Made by a program: the position numbers and the translations under genes. Below are positions 1 through 8,577 of a stretch of 10,456 nt of DNA, one piece after another (the stretch's first letter is position 1; every line of letters begins with the position of its first letter). Source of the DNA: Bacteroidales bacterium (GTDB taxonomy: Bacteria > Bacteroidota > Bacteroidia > Bacteroidales > UBA12077). The stretch is from the NCBI GenBank assembly GCA_030635365.1, contig DAOVYZ010000063.1, positions 1 through 10,456 on the forward strand, read 5' to 3'. The notes beneath the pieces were generated by a model. The model worked only from the letters and a program-made list of their open reading frames with translations. It was not told the DNA's origin and made no database searches.

Positions 1-1520
1 ATGCATCATCATTTGAGCTTGCTGAGAATTTTACATTTGCTTTGACTTTTCTTTCTATATTCTTCGCTATTTTTTATTTAACCTTTATCGCATATAAATT
101 GCTTCAATCTAAAAAGTTTGAACTCATTGATATAATACTATTACTGTCAAATTCATTTGTATTTTTCGGTATAGGATATGCAATTTTATCCGATCACGAA
201 ATAGGAGAGCAGTTATTAGGATTGTTTACACTTTGTAATGCAATTGTGCATTTTATTGCTAGTGTTTTAGTATACAGGCAAAAACTTGTCGATAAAAACT
301 TATTTTACTTTGTCTCAGGCATGGTGTTAATATTTATTACAATTGCTATTCCTGTGCAGTTAGATGGCAATTGGGTAACACTTTTATGGGTAGGCGAAAC
401 GGCTTTATTATTTTGGATTGGAAGAACAAAGAATGTTCCCATCTACGAAAAACTTTCTTACCCTTTAATGGTATTGGCATTGTGCAGTATTGTGCATGAT
501 TGGATTAATGTCTACAATATATACAATCCCGGTAATCCGGAAACAAGAATAACACCATTGTTAAATATCAATTTTCTTACATCATTGTTATTTATAGTTT
601 CCCTGGGCTTTGTAAATATCTTAAATCAAAATAAAAAATACCCCTCACCATTGGATAATAAAAAGGGGGTTTCAAAAATAATTTCATTTACCATTCCTGC
701 TATTCTTCTATTTACACTGTATTATTCTTTTAGAATGGAGATTACGACATATTTTAATCAGCTATATATAGATTCAAATATTACAATTACTCCCGAAGGG
801 CAGGAATATTCTGATTATTACAATAATTATGATTTAAAAAAATTCAGGACAATTTGGAGGTTGAATTATTCACTGCTATTCTTTTCTATTCTGTCTTTTG
901 TTAATTTCAAAAAACTAAGAAACCGGCAGTTAGGTTTTGTTAATATGGGCTTAAATACTCTGGTAATTGCATTTTTCTTGACACAAGGACTATATGTCCT
1001 AAGCGAATTGCGGGAGAGCTATTTAGAGCAAAGTTTATCCGAATATTACCAAGTAGGGGCATTTAATATTGTCATCAGGTATGTTTCGTTTGCTTTCGTT
1101 TCACTTATACTGATAGCGTGTTATAAATACAGTCGCCAGAAATTTATGAAAATGAGTTTAAAAAAGGCTTTTGATTTTGTATTGTATACATCTATATTGT
1201 GGATTGCCAGTAGCGAATTGATTAACTTATTAGATATTGCAGAATCAGCAGAATCATATAAACTGGGACTAAGTATACTCTGGGGTATATATTCTTTGCT
1301 ACTAATAGTTTTAGGAATCTGGAAAAAGAAGAAATATCTGAGAATAAAAGCTATCATATTGTTTGGAATTACACTTATAAAACTATTCTTCTACGACATT
1401 TCGCATCTTGATACCATTTCGAAAACAATAGTTTTTGTTTCATTGGGAGTAATACTTTTAGTCATATCATTTCTTTACAATAAATACAAAAATATTATAT
1501 CAAATGAACAGGAAAGTTAA
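1..1520 (+). CDS. DUF2339-family polytopic membrane protein, 3' part (5' end outside window)
   Basis: The reading frame is open to the left edge of the window (first complete codon at base 3). The TTG at 42 is therefore an internal leucine and not a start. About 505 residues are visible, while DUF2339 proteins usually have 700-900, so the N-terminal part is missing. The visible part contains roughly 15 hydrophobic segments with short loops and one longer polar loop (about residues 230-272 counted from base 42). The C-terminal pattern, K-L-F-F-Y-D followed by a last helix starting I-V-F-V-S-L-G, and the earlier L-W-V-G-E-T-A-L-L-F segment are typical of DUF2339. It should be an inner-membrane protein; the family has no established function. 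Its end overlaps the next gene by 17 bp, which implies translational coupling to the DUF3999-like partner, a known gene pairing. The family call rests on recognised motifs, not on a search. Confidence 0.82.
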   Translation, partial: ASSFELAENFTFALTFLSIFFAIFYLTFIAYKLLQSKKFELIDIILLLSNSFVFFGIGYAILSDHEIGEQLLGLFTLCNAIVHFIASVLVYRQKLVDKNLFYFVSGMVLIFITIAIPVQLDGNWVTLLWVGETALLFWIGRTKNVPIYEKLSYPLMVLALCSIVHDWINVYNIYNPGNPETRITPLLNINFLTSLLFIVSLGFVNILNQNKKYPSPLDNKKGVSKIISFTIPAILLFTLYYSFRMEITTYFNQLYIDSNITITPEGQEYSDYYNNYDLKKFRTIWRLNYSLLFFSILSFVNFKKLRNRQLGFVNMGLNTLVIAFFLTQGLYVLSELRESYLEQSLSEYYQVGAFNIVIRYVSFAFVSLILIACYKYSRQKFMKMSLKKAFDFVLYTSILWIASSELINLLDIAESAESYKLGLSILWGIYSLLLIVLGIWKKKKYLRIKAIILFGITLIKLFFYDISHLDTISKTIVFVSLGVILLVISFLYNKYKNIISNEQES

Positions 1521-2736
1521 TATCATTTTTTGCCTCTTTTTATTTGTATGTTTTTCTGCAAACGGGCAAATTGAGCATTATAACTATAAAAGGAAACTAC
1601 AAAATGTAAATGGTCAATGGCATAAGATAGTTATACCCAATGAAATGTTTGGTAAAGTTTCAGATGATCTATCGGATATCAGGATTTATGGCATAACTTC
1701 AAAACGCGATACAATCGAAGCACCTTATATACTTCAATTGGCATCGGAAGAAATATCAAGTAATGATGTAGGTTTTCGATTGATTAACCAATCCCGAAAT
1801 GAAAAAGGGTATTATTACACATTTGAAATACCATCTAAAAATCCAATAAACCAGATAAATCTTGATTTTAATAAGCAAAACTTTGATTGGAGAGTAAAAC
1901 TTGAAGGGAGCCATAATCAGCAAGAATGGTTTACCATTGTTGACAATTACAGAATACTATCGATAAAAAATGCGCTTACAAATTATCGATTTACCAGACT
2001 GGAATTTCCAGACTCCAAATACCATTACTATCGCTTACAAATAAAAAGTAATAGAAACCCTGGCTTTGAAAAAGCGAAAATAACTTTATACGAATTTATC
2101 GATGGCAATTATAGGGATTATAATATCAAGTCAATCAAAACCCATGAAGTAAAGCAAGCCAAGCAGGCAATAATTGACATAAGTTTAGATCAGCCTGTAT
2201 CGGTGAGTTGCCTCAAAATAAGCATTAGTGACACTTTTGACTATTACCGGACTGTAACGATTAAATATATAACAGACAGTGTTAAAACAGAGCAAGGATG
2301 GAAATACGACTACCATACTCTAACATCAGGAACACTCAATTCGATCGAAAATAACGAATTTAGATGTAACAGTACAATTCTGCAAAAGCTAAGAATTGTA
2401 ATTCATAATCATGATAATGAACCCTTGGCAATTGAATCTTTTAAGGTAAAGGGCTATGTTCACGAATTACTTGTTCGGTTTACAGAACCTGCAACATACT
2501 GCCTTACATACGGAAATAGCAATGTAGATAGGCCCTGTTATGACATAGATCGTTTTGTGGATAAAATCCCGGATTCATTAGCAAAATTACAGTTGGGAGT
2601 AGAGCAAGAATTAGAAAAAGAAGAAATATCGAAAACAACACCACTATTTAAAAACAAGGTATGGCTATGGCTAATTATGGGAGTAATTATACTATTGCTC
2701 GGCTGGTTTTCGATTACTATCATGAGAAAAGAATAA
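1504..2736 (+). CDS. DUF3999-like exported protein with C-terminal membrane anchor
   Basis: The 410-residue protein starts with a signal peptide (about residues 1-22, hydrophobic core I-I-F-C-L-F-L-F-V, ending near A-N-G-Q). It ends with one hydrophobic helix (about 386-407) followed by R-K-E. Most of the chain should therefore face the periplasm, anchored at the C-terminus. The middle has two beta-rich stretches resembling discoidin-like folds: about 112-195, with the pattern W-R-V-K-L-E-G-S then E-W-F, and about 225-320. Such folds suggest ligand or glycan contact, but no catalytic residues are recognisable. DUF3999 proteins commonly lie beside DUF2339 genes, and here the ATG lies inside the end of the DUF2339 gene, so the two products probably work together in the envelope. 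The function is unknown. The family assignment comes from architecture and neighbour, with moderate certainty. Confidence 0.72.
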   Translation: MNRKVNIIFCLFLFVCFSANGQIEHYNYKRKLQNVNGQWHKIVIPNEMFGKVSDDLSDIRIYGITSKRDTIEAPYILQLASEEISSNDVGFRLINQSRNEKGYYYTFEIPSKNPINQINLDFNKQNFDWRVKLEGSHNQQEWFTIVDNYRILSIKNALTNYRFTRLEFPDSKYHYYRLQIKSNRNPGFEKAKITLYEFIDGNYRDYNIKSIKTHEVKQAKQAIIDISLDQPVSVSCLKISISDTFDYYRTVTIKYITDSVKTEQGWKYDYHTLTSGTLNSIENNEFRCNSTILQKLRIVIHNHDNEPLAIESFKVKGYVHELLVRFTEPATYCLTYGNSNVDRPCYDIDRFVDKIPDSLAKLQLGVEQELEKEEISKTTPLFKNKVWLWLIMGVIILLLGWFSITIMRKE

Positions 2737-2771
2737 CAAATCTACCTAAATATTAGAAAAACTTAATTACA

Positions 2772-3623
2772 ATGGAAACAATAAAATCGCTCAAGAATAT
2801 ACCATTCACTACTTTATTTACAGCATTTGAAAAAGCATTTAGTGATTATGAGATGCAGCTAAATAGCAAAGAACTACAAACCATGTTAAATCGTAGAGGT
2901 TTTATTCCGGAACTTTCATTTGGGGCATTTGAAGGCAATGAAATAATTGCTTTCACATTTAATGGTATTGGTAACTACAACGGGGTAAAAACGGCTTACG
3001 ATACAGGTACCGGTACCTTGAAAGAATATAGGGGGAAAGGATTAGCTTCAAGCGTATTTATTTATTCAATACCTTATTTGAAGAAGGCAGGAATAAAACA
3101 ATACTTGTTAGAGGTATTACAACACAATACAAAGGCATTTTCAGTGTATAAGAAGCTGGGATTTGAAGTAAGCAGGGAGTTTAATTACTTTACCCAAAAC
3201 AATGAAGGCATTAGTTTAATTTCAAAAGATGTGGCAGGTATTTATTTTAAGCAAACCGGTTTATCAGGAAAAGAATCGATGAGTACTTTTTGGGACTTTA
3301 CACCATCATGGCAAAACAGCTTCGAGGCTATAGAAAGAAACCCGGGTGATTTTATTATTATGGGAGCTTTTATGAATAAAGTACTGGTAGGATATTGTAT
3401 TTTTGAACCAAACTCAGGAGATATAACCCAATTAGCAGTAGAAAAAGAACACAGGCGTAAAGGAATAGCAACCAATTTGCTTAAAGATGCATTAAAATTA
3501 AACAGCCATAATTCTGTAAAAGCGATAAATACAGAGATAAACTGTCAATCAATAACAAAGTTTTTAGAGTCAAATGGCATATCCTTGCAGGGAAAACAAT
3601 TCGAAATGATTAAAAAGTTATAA
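2772..3623 (+). CDS. Tandem GNAT-family N-acetyltransferase
   Basis: This 283-residue cytoplasmic protein carries two GNAT folds. The N-terminal domain (about 1-145) has the acetyl-CoA pyrophosphate-binding motif R87-G-K-G-L-A92 and the following N119-x2-A-F-x-V-Y-K-K-L-G-F motif typical of active GNAT enzymes. The C-terminal domain (about 150-283) has a second motif, R228-R-K-G-I-A233, after the beta-strand I-T-Q-L-A-V. It lacks a clear Y-x-K-x-G-F equivalent, ending instead in F-L-E-S-N-G-I. Both halves could bind acetyl-CoA, or one may be structural. The acceptor substrate cannot be inferred. The ATG at 2772 follows the A-rich context TTACA, 35 bp after the DUF3999-like gene, and the next gene follows after 15 bp. 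Co-transcription is likely, but a functional link to the membrane pair is not evident. Confidence 0.85.
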   Translation: METIKSLKNIPFTTLFTAFEKAFSDYEMQLNSKELQTMLNRRGFIPELSFGAFEGNEIIAFTFNGIGNYNGVKTAYDTGTGTLKEYRGKGLASSVFIYSIPYLKKAGIKQYLLEVLQHNTKAFSVYKKLGFEVSREFNYFTQNNEGISLISKDVAGIYFKQTGLSGKESMSTFWDFTPSWQNSFEAIERNPGDFIIMGAFMNKVLVGYCIFEPNSGDITQLAVEKEHRRKGIATNLLKDALKLNSHNSVKAINTEINCQSITKFLESNGISLQGKQFEMIKKL

Positions 3624-3638
3624 TAACAATCTTACAAA

Positions 3639-4520
3639 ATGAGAAAAATAATCTTAATATCTGCAATATTATTGATATCAGTATTTGTGTATGCACAAAA
3701 AAAATATGCACTTTCAAAGCACAAAGTAAAGGATAATATCTATAAAATTGAAATAGGTACCGTTAATCTATTAGCATTTGTAGGAAAGGATGGAATACTA
3801 CTTTCTGATTGTGGTTTTAAGCATACAGGCGAGCAGTTAGATTCTGTATTGCTAACAATTACTGATAAACTTGTAAAATACGTTATTAACACGCATTGGC
3901 ATCATGATCATTCGGGAGGGAATTTTTATTTCAATAAAAATGCAGTAATTATTTCTCAGGAAGAAACAAAGAAAATACTTAGTTTTGATTACACCTCAGA
4001 ATTTTGGCAGGAAGAGTACAAAGCCTTTCCTGAAAAAGCATTACCTGATATAACATTTAAAGATAAGATAACGATTAATTTTAGCAATGAGGATGTAGAA
4101 TTAATACATCTTGAAAAAGGGCATACAAAAGGAGATATAGCTGTTTATTTTAAAAAATCAAATATTGTTCACCTTAGTGATCATTTATTTTCTTTCGGTT
4201 TTCCTGCAATCGATTTTGAGAAAGGAGGGAGCGTGGAAGGATTTGCCAATAACCTGCAAAAAATAATAGAAATGAGTTCTTCAAATACAATTTTTATATC
4301 AGGGCATGGCCCGGATTTTAACTTAGAAGAGCTAAAAGAATACAAAAATATGTTAATAGAAACTTTGACTATTATTGAAGAGTCTATTCAAAATGGCCTA
4401 AACATGGAAGAAATAAAGAAAAAGGAAGTTTTAAAAGATTATGAAAAATGGGCAAACGGTTATTTTTCATGCAATGACTGGATTGAAATAGTCTATAGCA
4501 GTTTGGCATATAAAAAATGA
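3639..4520 (+). CDS. Exported metallo-beta-lactamase-fold hydrolase
   Basis: The 293-residue protein has an N-terminal signal peptide (residues 1-19; hydrophobic I-I-L-I-S-A-I-L-L-I-S-V-F-V then Y-A-Q, with probable cleavage after A19), so it acts in the periplasm or outside. The MBL zinc-binding motif HxHxDH is complete: H86, H88, D90 and H91 inside T-H-W-H-H-D-H-S-G-G. The remaining metal ligands are visible as H162 (G-H-T-K-G-D), the bridging D181 (L-S-D-H-L-F) and H223 (S-G-H-G-P). The enzyme should bind two metal ions and be active. Sequence style, with the conserved G-H-T-x-G-D and S-G-H-G-P motifs, fits the broad 'MBL fold metallo-hydrolase' group of secreted Bacteroidota proteins. It does not show clear marks of a true carbapenemase, so antibiotic hydrolysis should not be assumed. 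It lies 15 bp after the GNAT gene and is the last gene before a 154-bp gap. Confidence 0.87.
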   Translation: MRKIILISAILLISVFVYAQKKYALSKHKVKDNIYKIEIGTVNLLAFVGKDGILLSDCGFKHTGEQLDSVLLTITDKLVKYVINTHWHHDHSGGNFYFNKNAVIISQEETKKILSFDYTSEFWQEEYKAFPEKALPDITFKDKITINFSNEDVELIHLEKGHTKGDIAVYFKKSNIVHLSDHLFSFGFPAIDFEKGGSVEGFANNLQKIIEMSSSNTIFISGHGPDFNLEELKEYKNMLIETLTIIEESIQNGLNMEEIKKKEVLKDYEKWANGYFSCNDWIEIVYSSLAYKK

Positions 4521-4590
4521 CTAATACTTCATAAATTGCTTATTACATAAGTGATGTGTCAATGAGTTATAATGTTGAAAAAGAAAATAA

Positions 4591-4621
4591 GAATCCAAAA
4601 AATCCTACTAACTTTTGGTTC
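4591..4621. repeat. Inverted repeat upstream of the secA promoter box
   Basis: Arms GAATCCAAAA (4591-4600) and TTTTGGTTC (4613-4621) are complementary apart from one unpaired T, separated by 12 bases. The repeat ends 8 bases before the candidate -7 box of secA, so it would cover the upstream promoter region. No run of T follows directly, so it is a poor intrinsic terminator for the preceding hydrolase gene. An operator or a chance repeat are the alternatives. Confidence 0.4.
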
Positions 4622-4629
4622 TAAAATAT

Positions 4630-4637
4630 TACATTTG
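4630..4637 (+). promoter_or_regulatory. Candidate Bacteroidota -7 promoter box for secA
   Basis: TACATTTG matches the Bacteroidota -7 consensus TAnnTTTG exactly and lies 37 bases before the secA ATG in a non-coding gap. The only nearby TTTG that could serve as the -33 element (4614-4617) is just 12 bases upstream, closer than the usual 17-23. The upstream element is thus missing or atypical. Transcription would begin near 4643 and give a leader of about 30 bases. Confidence 0.45.
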
Positions 4638-4674
4638 TAGATTAATGGCAATAAAAATTTAAACGATATATACA

Positions 4675-7600
4675 ATGAGTTTATTGACAAATGTGCTTAT
4701 CAAATTTTTTGGAAATAAAGCGGAAAGAGATTTAAAGGAATTAACTCCATATGTTGAAAAAAATAATCTTGAATATGAGAATATCATAAAATTATCGAAT
4801 GATGATTTACGAGCAAAGACGATAGAAGTTAGATCTGAAATAGGAGACTATATAAAAGAAGAAACTACACAAATAAAAGCTTTAAAAGAAAAAGTAGAAA
4901 GTGACGAAGTTGATGTTCTTGAAAAAGAAAATATATATGACGAAATAGATAAGATTGAAAAATCAATTGACGAAAAGCTTGAAGATAAGTTAAATGAAGT
5001 TTTACCTGTAGTTTTTTCAATTGTAAAAGAAACAGCTCGCCGTTTTAAGGAGAATGATTTTATAGAGGTTACAGCAACTGATTTTGACAGGGATTTAGCA
5101 GCCGTATACGAAAATGTTGAAATAGCAGGAAAAAAAGCGAAATATCATAATTCATGGTTGGCAGGTGGTAATGAAACAAAATGGGAAATGGTTCATTATG
5201 ATGTGCAGCTTATTGGAGGTGTTGTCTTGCACCAGGGAAGGGTTGCAGAGATGGCAACCGGTGAAGGTAAAACATTGGTTGCTACATTACCGGTGTTCCT
5301 TAATGCATTAACAGGCAGGGGAGTGCACGTTGTAACAGTTAACGATTATTTGGCAAAGCGTGACTCGGAATGGATGGGGCCTATATTTCAGTTTCATGGA
5401 TTGTCGGTAGACTGTATTGATAAGCACGAACCAAACTCAGATTCAAGAAGAAAGGCATACCTTGCTGATGTCACTTATGGAACAAACAATGAATTTGGTT
5501 TCGACTACTTAAGAGATAATATGGCAATTAGCCCTGATGACTTGGTTCAACGAAAGCATAATTATGCAATAGTTGATGAGGTTGACTCAGTTTTGATTGA
5601 TGATGCCAGAACTCCTCTTATTATTTCGGGCCCGATTCCAAAAGGCGATATGCAATTGTTTGATGAATTAAAACCTAAAGTTGAGCTATTGGTTGAAGCT
5701 CAAAGAAAGTTTATGAACCAGATTTTAGCGGAGGCACGTAAAGAGTTAAATGATGAAAATACTGAAAAGGCAGGATTCTTGCTTCTACAGTCATACAAAG
5801 GATTTCCCAAAAATAAAGCATTAATTAAACTATTATCTGAAGAAGGCAACAAATCACTTATGCTGAAAACAGAGAATTTTTATATGCAGGACAATAGTAA
5901 GAATATGCATAAGGTTACCGATGAGCTATTCTTTATTATCGATGAAAAACAAAACTCCATTGAAATGTCAGATAAAGGTATTGACCTTATCACATCAAAA
6001 TCTGATGATTCAAGTTTTTTTATTTTACCCGATATAGGTTCTGAAGTGGCTGAATTAGAGAAAACCAATTTGAAAGAATCAGAAATGTTATCTAAGAAAG
6101 ATAAACTTTTGCAGGATTATGCTATTAAATCTGAGCGTGTTCACACAATTAACCAGTTACTTAAGGCATATTCGTTATTTGAGAAAGATGTTGAATATGT
6201 TGTTATTGATAATAAAGTTAAAATTGTTGATGAGCAAACAGGGCGTATAATGGAAGGACGCCGCTATTCAGATGGTTTACACCAGGCTATAGAGGCTAAA
6301 GAACGAGTAAAAGTTGAGGCAGCAACCCAAACTTTTGCAACAGTTACTTTACAGAATTACTTCAGGATGTATCACAAATTGTCTGGTATGACAGGTACGG
6401 CAGAAACAGAAGCTGGAGAATTGTGGGATATCTACAAACTTGATGTTGTAGTAATTCCTACCAACAGGCCTATAGTACGTAAAGATGAAGAGGACCTGGT
6501 ATACAAAACAAAACGTGAAAAATACAATGCATCAGCTGATGAAATTGCAGAATTAGTGAACAATGGCCGTCCTGTGCTAGTTGGTACAACTTCGGTTGAA
6601 ATATCTGAATTACTAAGCAGGATGCTTAAAATTAAAGGTATTAAGCATAATGTACTGAATGCTAAATTGCACCAGCGAGAGGCAGATATTGTTGCTGAAG
6701 CAGGTAAATCAAAAACTGTTACTATTGCAACTAACATGGCTGGCCGTGGTACCGATATTAAATTGTCTCAAGAAGTTAAGGATGCAGGAGGTTTAGCTAT
6801 TGTTGGTACAGAACGCCATGAATCGCGTCGTGTTGACCGTCAGTTACGTGGACGGTCAGGTCGTCAGGGAGACCCGGGAGCTTCACAATTCTTTGTTTCG
6901 CTTGAGGATGACTTAATGCGTTTATTTGGCTCTGATAGAATAGCCGGAATTATGGACCGTCTTGGACTTAAAGAAGGAGAGGTAATTCAGCATTCAATGA
7001 TCTCAAAATCCATTGAAAGAGCACAAAAGAAAGTTGAAGAAAATAACTTTGGTATACGTAAGCGATTACTTGAATATGATGATGTAATGAATTCGCAACG
7101 TGAGGTTATATACAAGAAACGTCGGAATGCACTTTATGGTGAACGTTTAGAAGTTGATATTGCCAATATGATGTCTGATGTATGTGATAGTATTCTCAAT
7201 GAATTCCAGTATAATGCTGATTTTGAAGGATTCAAATTTGAATTATTGCGTACATTTTCGGTAGAATCGCCATTTACTGAAGAGGTATTTTTAAAAGAAG
7301 ATGCAAATGAATTATCTGATAAGCTGTTCAAATTAGTATTAGATACATACAAAAGAAAAGAAGAAGTTATAGCTAAGCAGTCTTACCCTGTTATTAAAGA
7401 TTTTTACGTAGAAAGCGGGCAGACCTATGAAAATATTGTAGTACCAATTACTGATGGTGCAAAAACATTACAGGTTATTACTAACCTTGAAAAGTCGTAT
7501 AAAACAGAAGGTAGAGATTTAGTAAAATCATATCAGAAATCAGCTATATTAGCTCATATTGATGAATCGTGGAAAGAGCATTTACGCGAATTGGATGATT

Positions 7601-7968
7601 TAAAACAATCTGTGCAGGCTGCTACATATGAGCAAAAAGATCCTTTATTAATTTATAAGTTTGAATCGTTTGAGTTATTTAAAACAATGATTGATAAAGT
7701 AAATAGAGATGTTGTAGCAACTCTTGTTAAGGGGCATATTCCAGTACAGAATCCTGATAAAGTTCGTGAAGCACAACAACGCAGAAGGACAGATTATAGT
7801 AATATGGAAACCAGCCGCCCGGATCAAATACCGGGAAAAGAAGGTGAAAAACAACAAAAAGCGCAGCCGGTTCGTGTTGAGAAAAAGGTAGGAAGAAATG
7901 AACCTTGTCCATGTGGAAGTGGTAAAAAATATAAGAATTGCCATGGGAGGGCACAGGCCGAAGTATAA
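4675..7968 (+). CDS. secA: Preprotein translocase ATPase SecA
   Basis: SecA is the ATP-driven motor that pushes unfolded precursor proteins through the SecYEG channel. The 1097-residue product has Walker A A194-T-G-E-G-K-T200, Walker B D301-E-V-D (followed by D-D-A-R), the G571-M-T-G-T-A-E-T motif, and the NBD2 motifs T-N-M-A-G-R-G-T-D (687-694) and G-R-S-G-R-Q-G-D-P-G (726-735). It also has the helical scaffold/two-helix-finger region with H-I-D-E-S-W-K-E-H-L, and a C-terminal zinc motif with C1078, C1080, C1089 and H1090 for SecB or ribosome contact. It is about 200 residues longer than E. coli SecA. Extra material lies at about 61-105 (charged helix), 128-170 and 328-412, as in other Bacteroidota SecA proteins. 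The ATG follows ATATACA without a Shine-Dalgarno site. It is probably transcribed alone from a promoter in the gap before it. Confidence 0.98.
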   Translation: MSLLTNVLIKFFGNKAERDLKELTPYVEKNNLEYENIIKLSNDDLRAKTIEVRSEIGDYIKEETTQIKALKEKVESDEVDVLEKENIYDEIDKIEKSIDEKLEDKLNEVLPVVFSIVKETARRFKENDFIEVTATDFDRDLAAVYENVEIAGKKAKYHNSWLAGGNETKWEMVHYDVQLIGGVVLHQGRVAEMATGEGKTLVATLPVFLNALTGRGVHVVTVNDYLAKRDSEWMGPIFQFHGLSVDCIDKHEPNSDSRRKAYLADVTYGTNNEFGFDYLRDNMAISPDDLVQRKHNYAIVDEVDSVLIDDARTPLIISGPIPKGDMQLFDELKPKVELLVEAQRKFMNQILAEARKELNDENTEKAGFLLLQSYKGFPKNKALIKLLSEEGNKSLMLKTENFYMQDNSKNMHKVTDELFFIIDEKQNSIEMSDKGIDLITSKSDDSSFFILPDIGSEVAELEKTNLKESEMLSKKDKLLQDYAIKSERVHTINQLLKAYSLFEKDVEYVVIDNKVKIVDEQTGRIMEGRRYSDGLHQAIEAKERVKVEAATQTFATVTLQNYFRMYHKLSGMTGTAETEAGELWDIYKLDVVVIPTNRPIVRKDEEDLVYKTKREKYNASADEIAELVNNGRPVLVGTTSVEISELLSRMLKIKGIKHNVLNAKLHQREADIVAEAGKSKTVTIATNMAGRGTDIKLSQEVKDAGGLAIVGTERHESRRVDRQLRGRSGRQGDPGASQFFVSLEDDLMRLFGSDRIAGIMDRLGLKEGEVIQHSMISKSIERAQKKVEENNFGIRKRLLEYDDVMNSQREVIYKKRRNALYGERLEVDIANMMSDVCDSILNEFQYNADFEGFKFELLRTFSVESPFTEEVFLKEDANELSDKLFKLVLDTYKRKEEVIAKQSYPVIKDFYVESGQTYENIVVPITDGAKTLQVITNLEKSYKTEGRDLVKSYQKSAILAHIDESWKEHLRELDDLKQSVQAATYEQKDPLLIYKFESFELFKTMIDKVNRDVVATLVKGHIPVQNPDKVREAQQRRRTDYSNMETSRPDQIPGKEGEKQQKAQPVRVEKKVGRNEPCPCGSGKKYKNCHGRAQAEV

Positions 7969-8034
7969 AATAGTAGATCTTATTTGATTAAGAAATTTTT
8001 TAGTTTCTTGTCGTTTTCAATTATTGGATGAACT

Positions 8035-8508
8035 ATGAAGTTTATATGCCCGTTAATTACCGTTAGTGAAATTGAACGTTCTCGAAAGTTTTATGAGAAT
8101 TTATTAGGTCAGAAAGTTAAATACGACTTTGGTGAAAATGTTACATTTTACGGTGATTTTGCAATTCATCTGGAATCCCATTTTAAAGAACTTATCGATA
8201 ATAAGGAGATAAGAATTGGAGGAAATAATTTTGAATTGTATTTCGAGAATGATGATATAGAAGCGATAGTTGACAAACTGAAGAATAATAATGTGGTGTT
8301 TATTCATGGATTAAGGGAGCAACCATGGAGGCAAAAAGTTGTAAGATTTTATGACCTTGATAATAATATAATTGAGGTTGGGGAATCAATGGAGTATGTA
8401 TCATTTAGATTACGTAAAGAAGGATTAAACTTTGATCATATATCTAGAATTACAAATATGCCGGAGGATTTTGTGAGAGCTTCAATAGAAAAGTATAGTA
8501 ATGGCTGA
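8035..8508 (+). CDS. VOC (glyoxalase/bleomycin-resistance fold) protein with C-terminal helical extension
   Basis: The 157-residue protein has one vicinal-oxygen-chelate fold made of two beta-alpha-beta-beta-beta modules. The first (about 1-50) starts P-L-I-T-V-x-E-I-x-R-S-R-K-F-Y. The second (about 60-117) ends with the typical Q97-P-W-R-Q-K-V-V-R-F-Y-D and N-I-I-E114-V. Possible metal ligands are H45, E67 and E114, but the usual histidine on the first strand is replaced by C5-P6, so metal binding is uncertain. Residues 119-157 form an extra segment (F-R-L-R-K-E-G, then I-S-R-I-T-N-M-P-E-D-F-V) predicted to be helical, similar to tails seen in some VOC proteins of anaerobes. The substrate is unknown. 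It follows secA after 66 bp and overlaps the start of the DUF3795-type gene by 8 bp, so those two were probably translated together. Confidence 0.85.
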   Translation: MKFICPLITVSEIERSRKFYENLLGQKVKYDFGENVTFYGDFAIHLESHFKELIDNKEIRIGGNNFELYFENDDIEAIVDKLKNNNVVFIHGLREQPWRQKVVRFYDLDNNIIEVGESMEYVSFRLRKEGLNFDHISRITNMPEDFVRASIEKYSNG

Positions 8509-8573
8509 GTTAAAATACTACAAAGGAAGAGTCCCTGCTTGTGGAGTATTCTGTGGTGGTTGTCCTACATATA

Positions 8574-8577
8574 CTAG
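8574..8577. repeat. Target-site duplication, left copy (CTAG)
   Basis: CTAG here repeats at 8736-8739 and brackets the inverted-repeat element exactly. Because CTAG is palindromic and the element ends in TGT/ACA, the duplication may be all four bases or only the central TA. Confidence 0.75.

Noticed and set aside
42..44. TTG at 42 as the start of the DUF2339 gene
   Set aside because: The frame is open upstream to the window edge with compatible sequence, and the family is much longer, so the gene simply enters from outside.
4539..4551. CTTAT-TAC-ATAAG palindrome after the hydrolase gene
   Set aside because: The five-base arms are short and AT-rich and have no position relative to a promoter or terminator that would support a function.
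6432..6737. Minus-strand open frames inside secA and plus-strand frame 9217-9429 inside the lipoprotein gene
   Set aside because: They lie antisense to strongly supported genes, show no recognisable domains and have shadow-type composition.
7990..8009. AAGAAA...TTTCTT hairpin between secA and the VOC gene as a terminator
   Set aside because: The stem has only six base pairs, five of them A-T, and no solid T run follows it. It is too weak to call.
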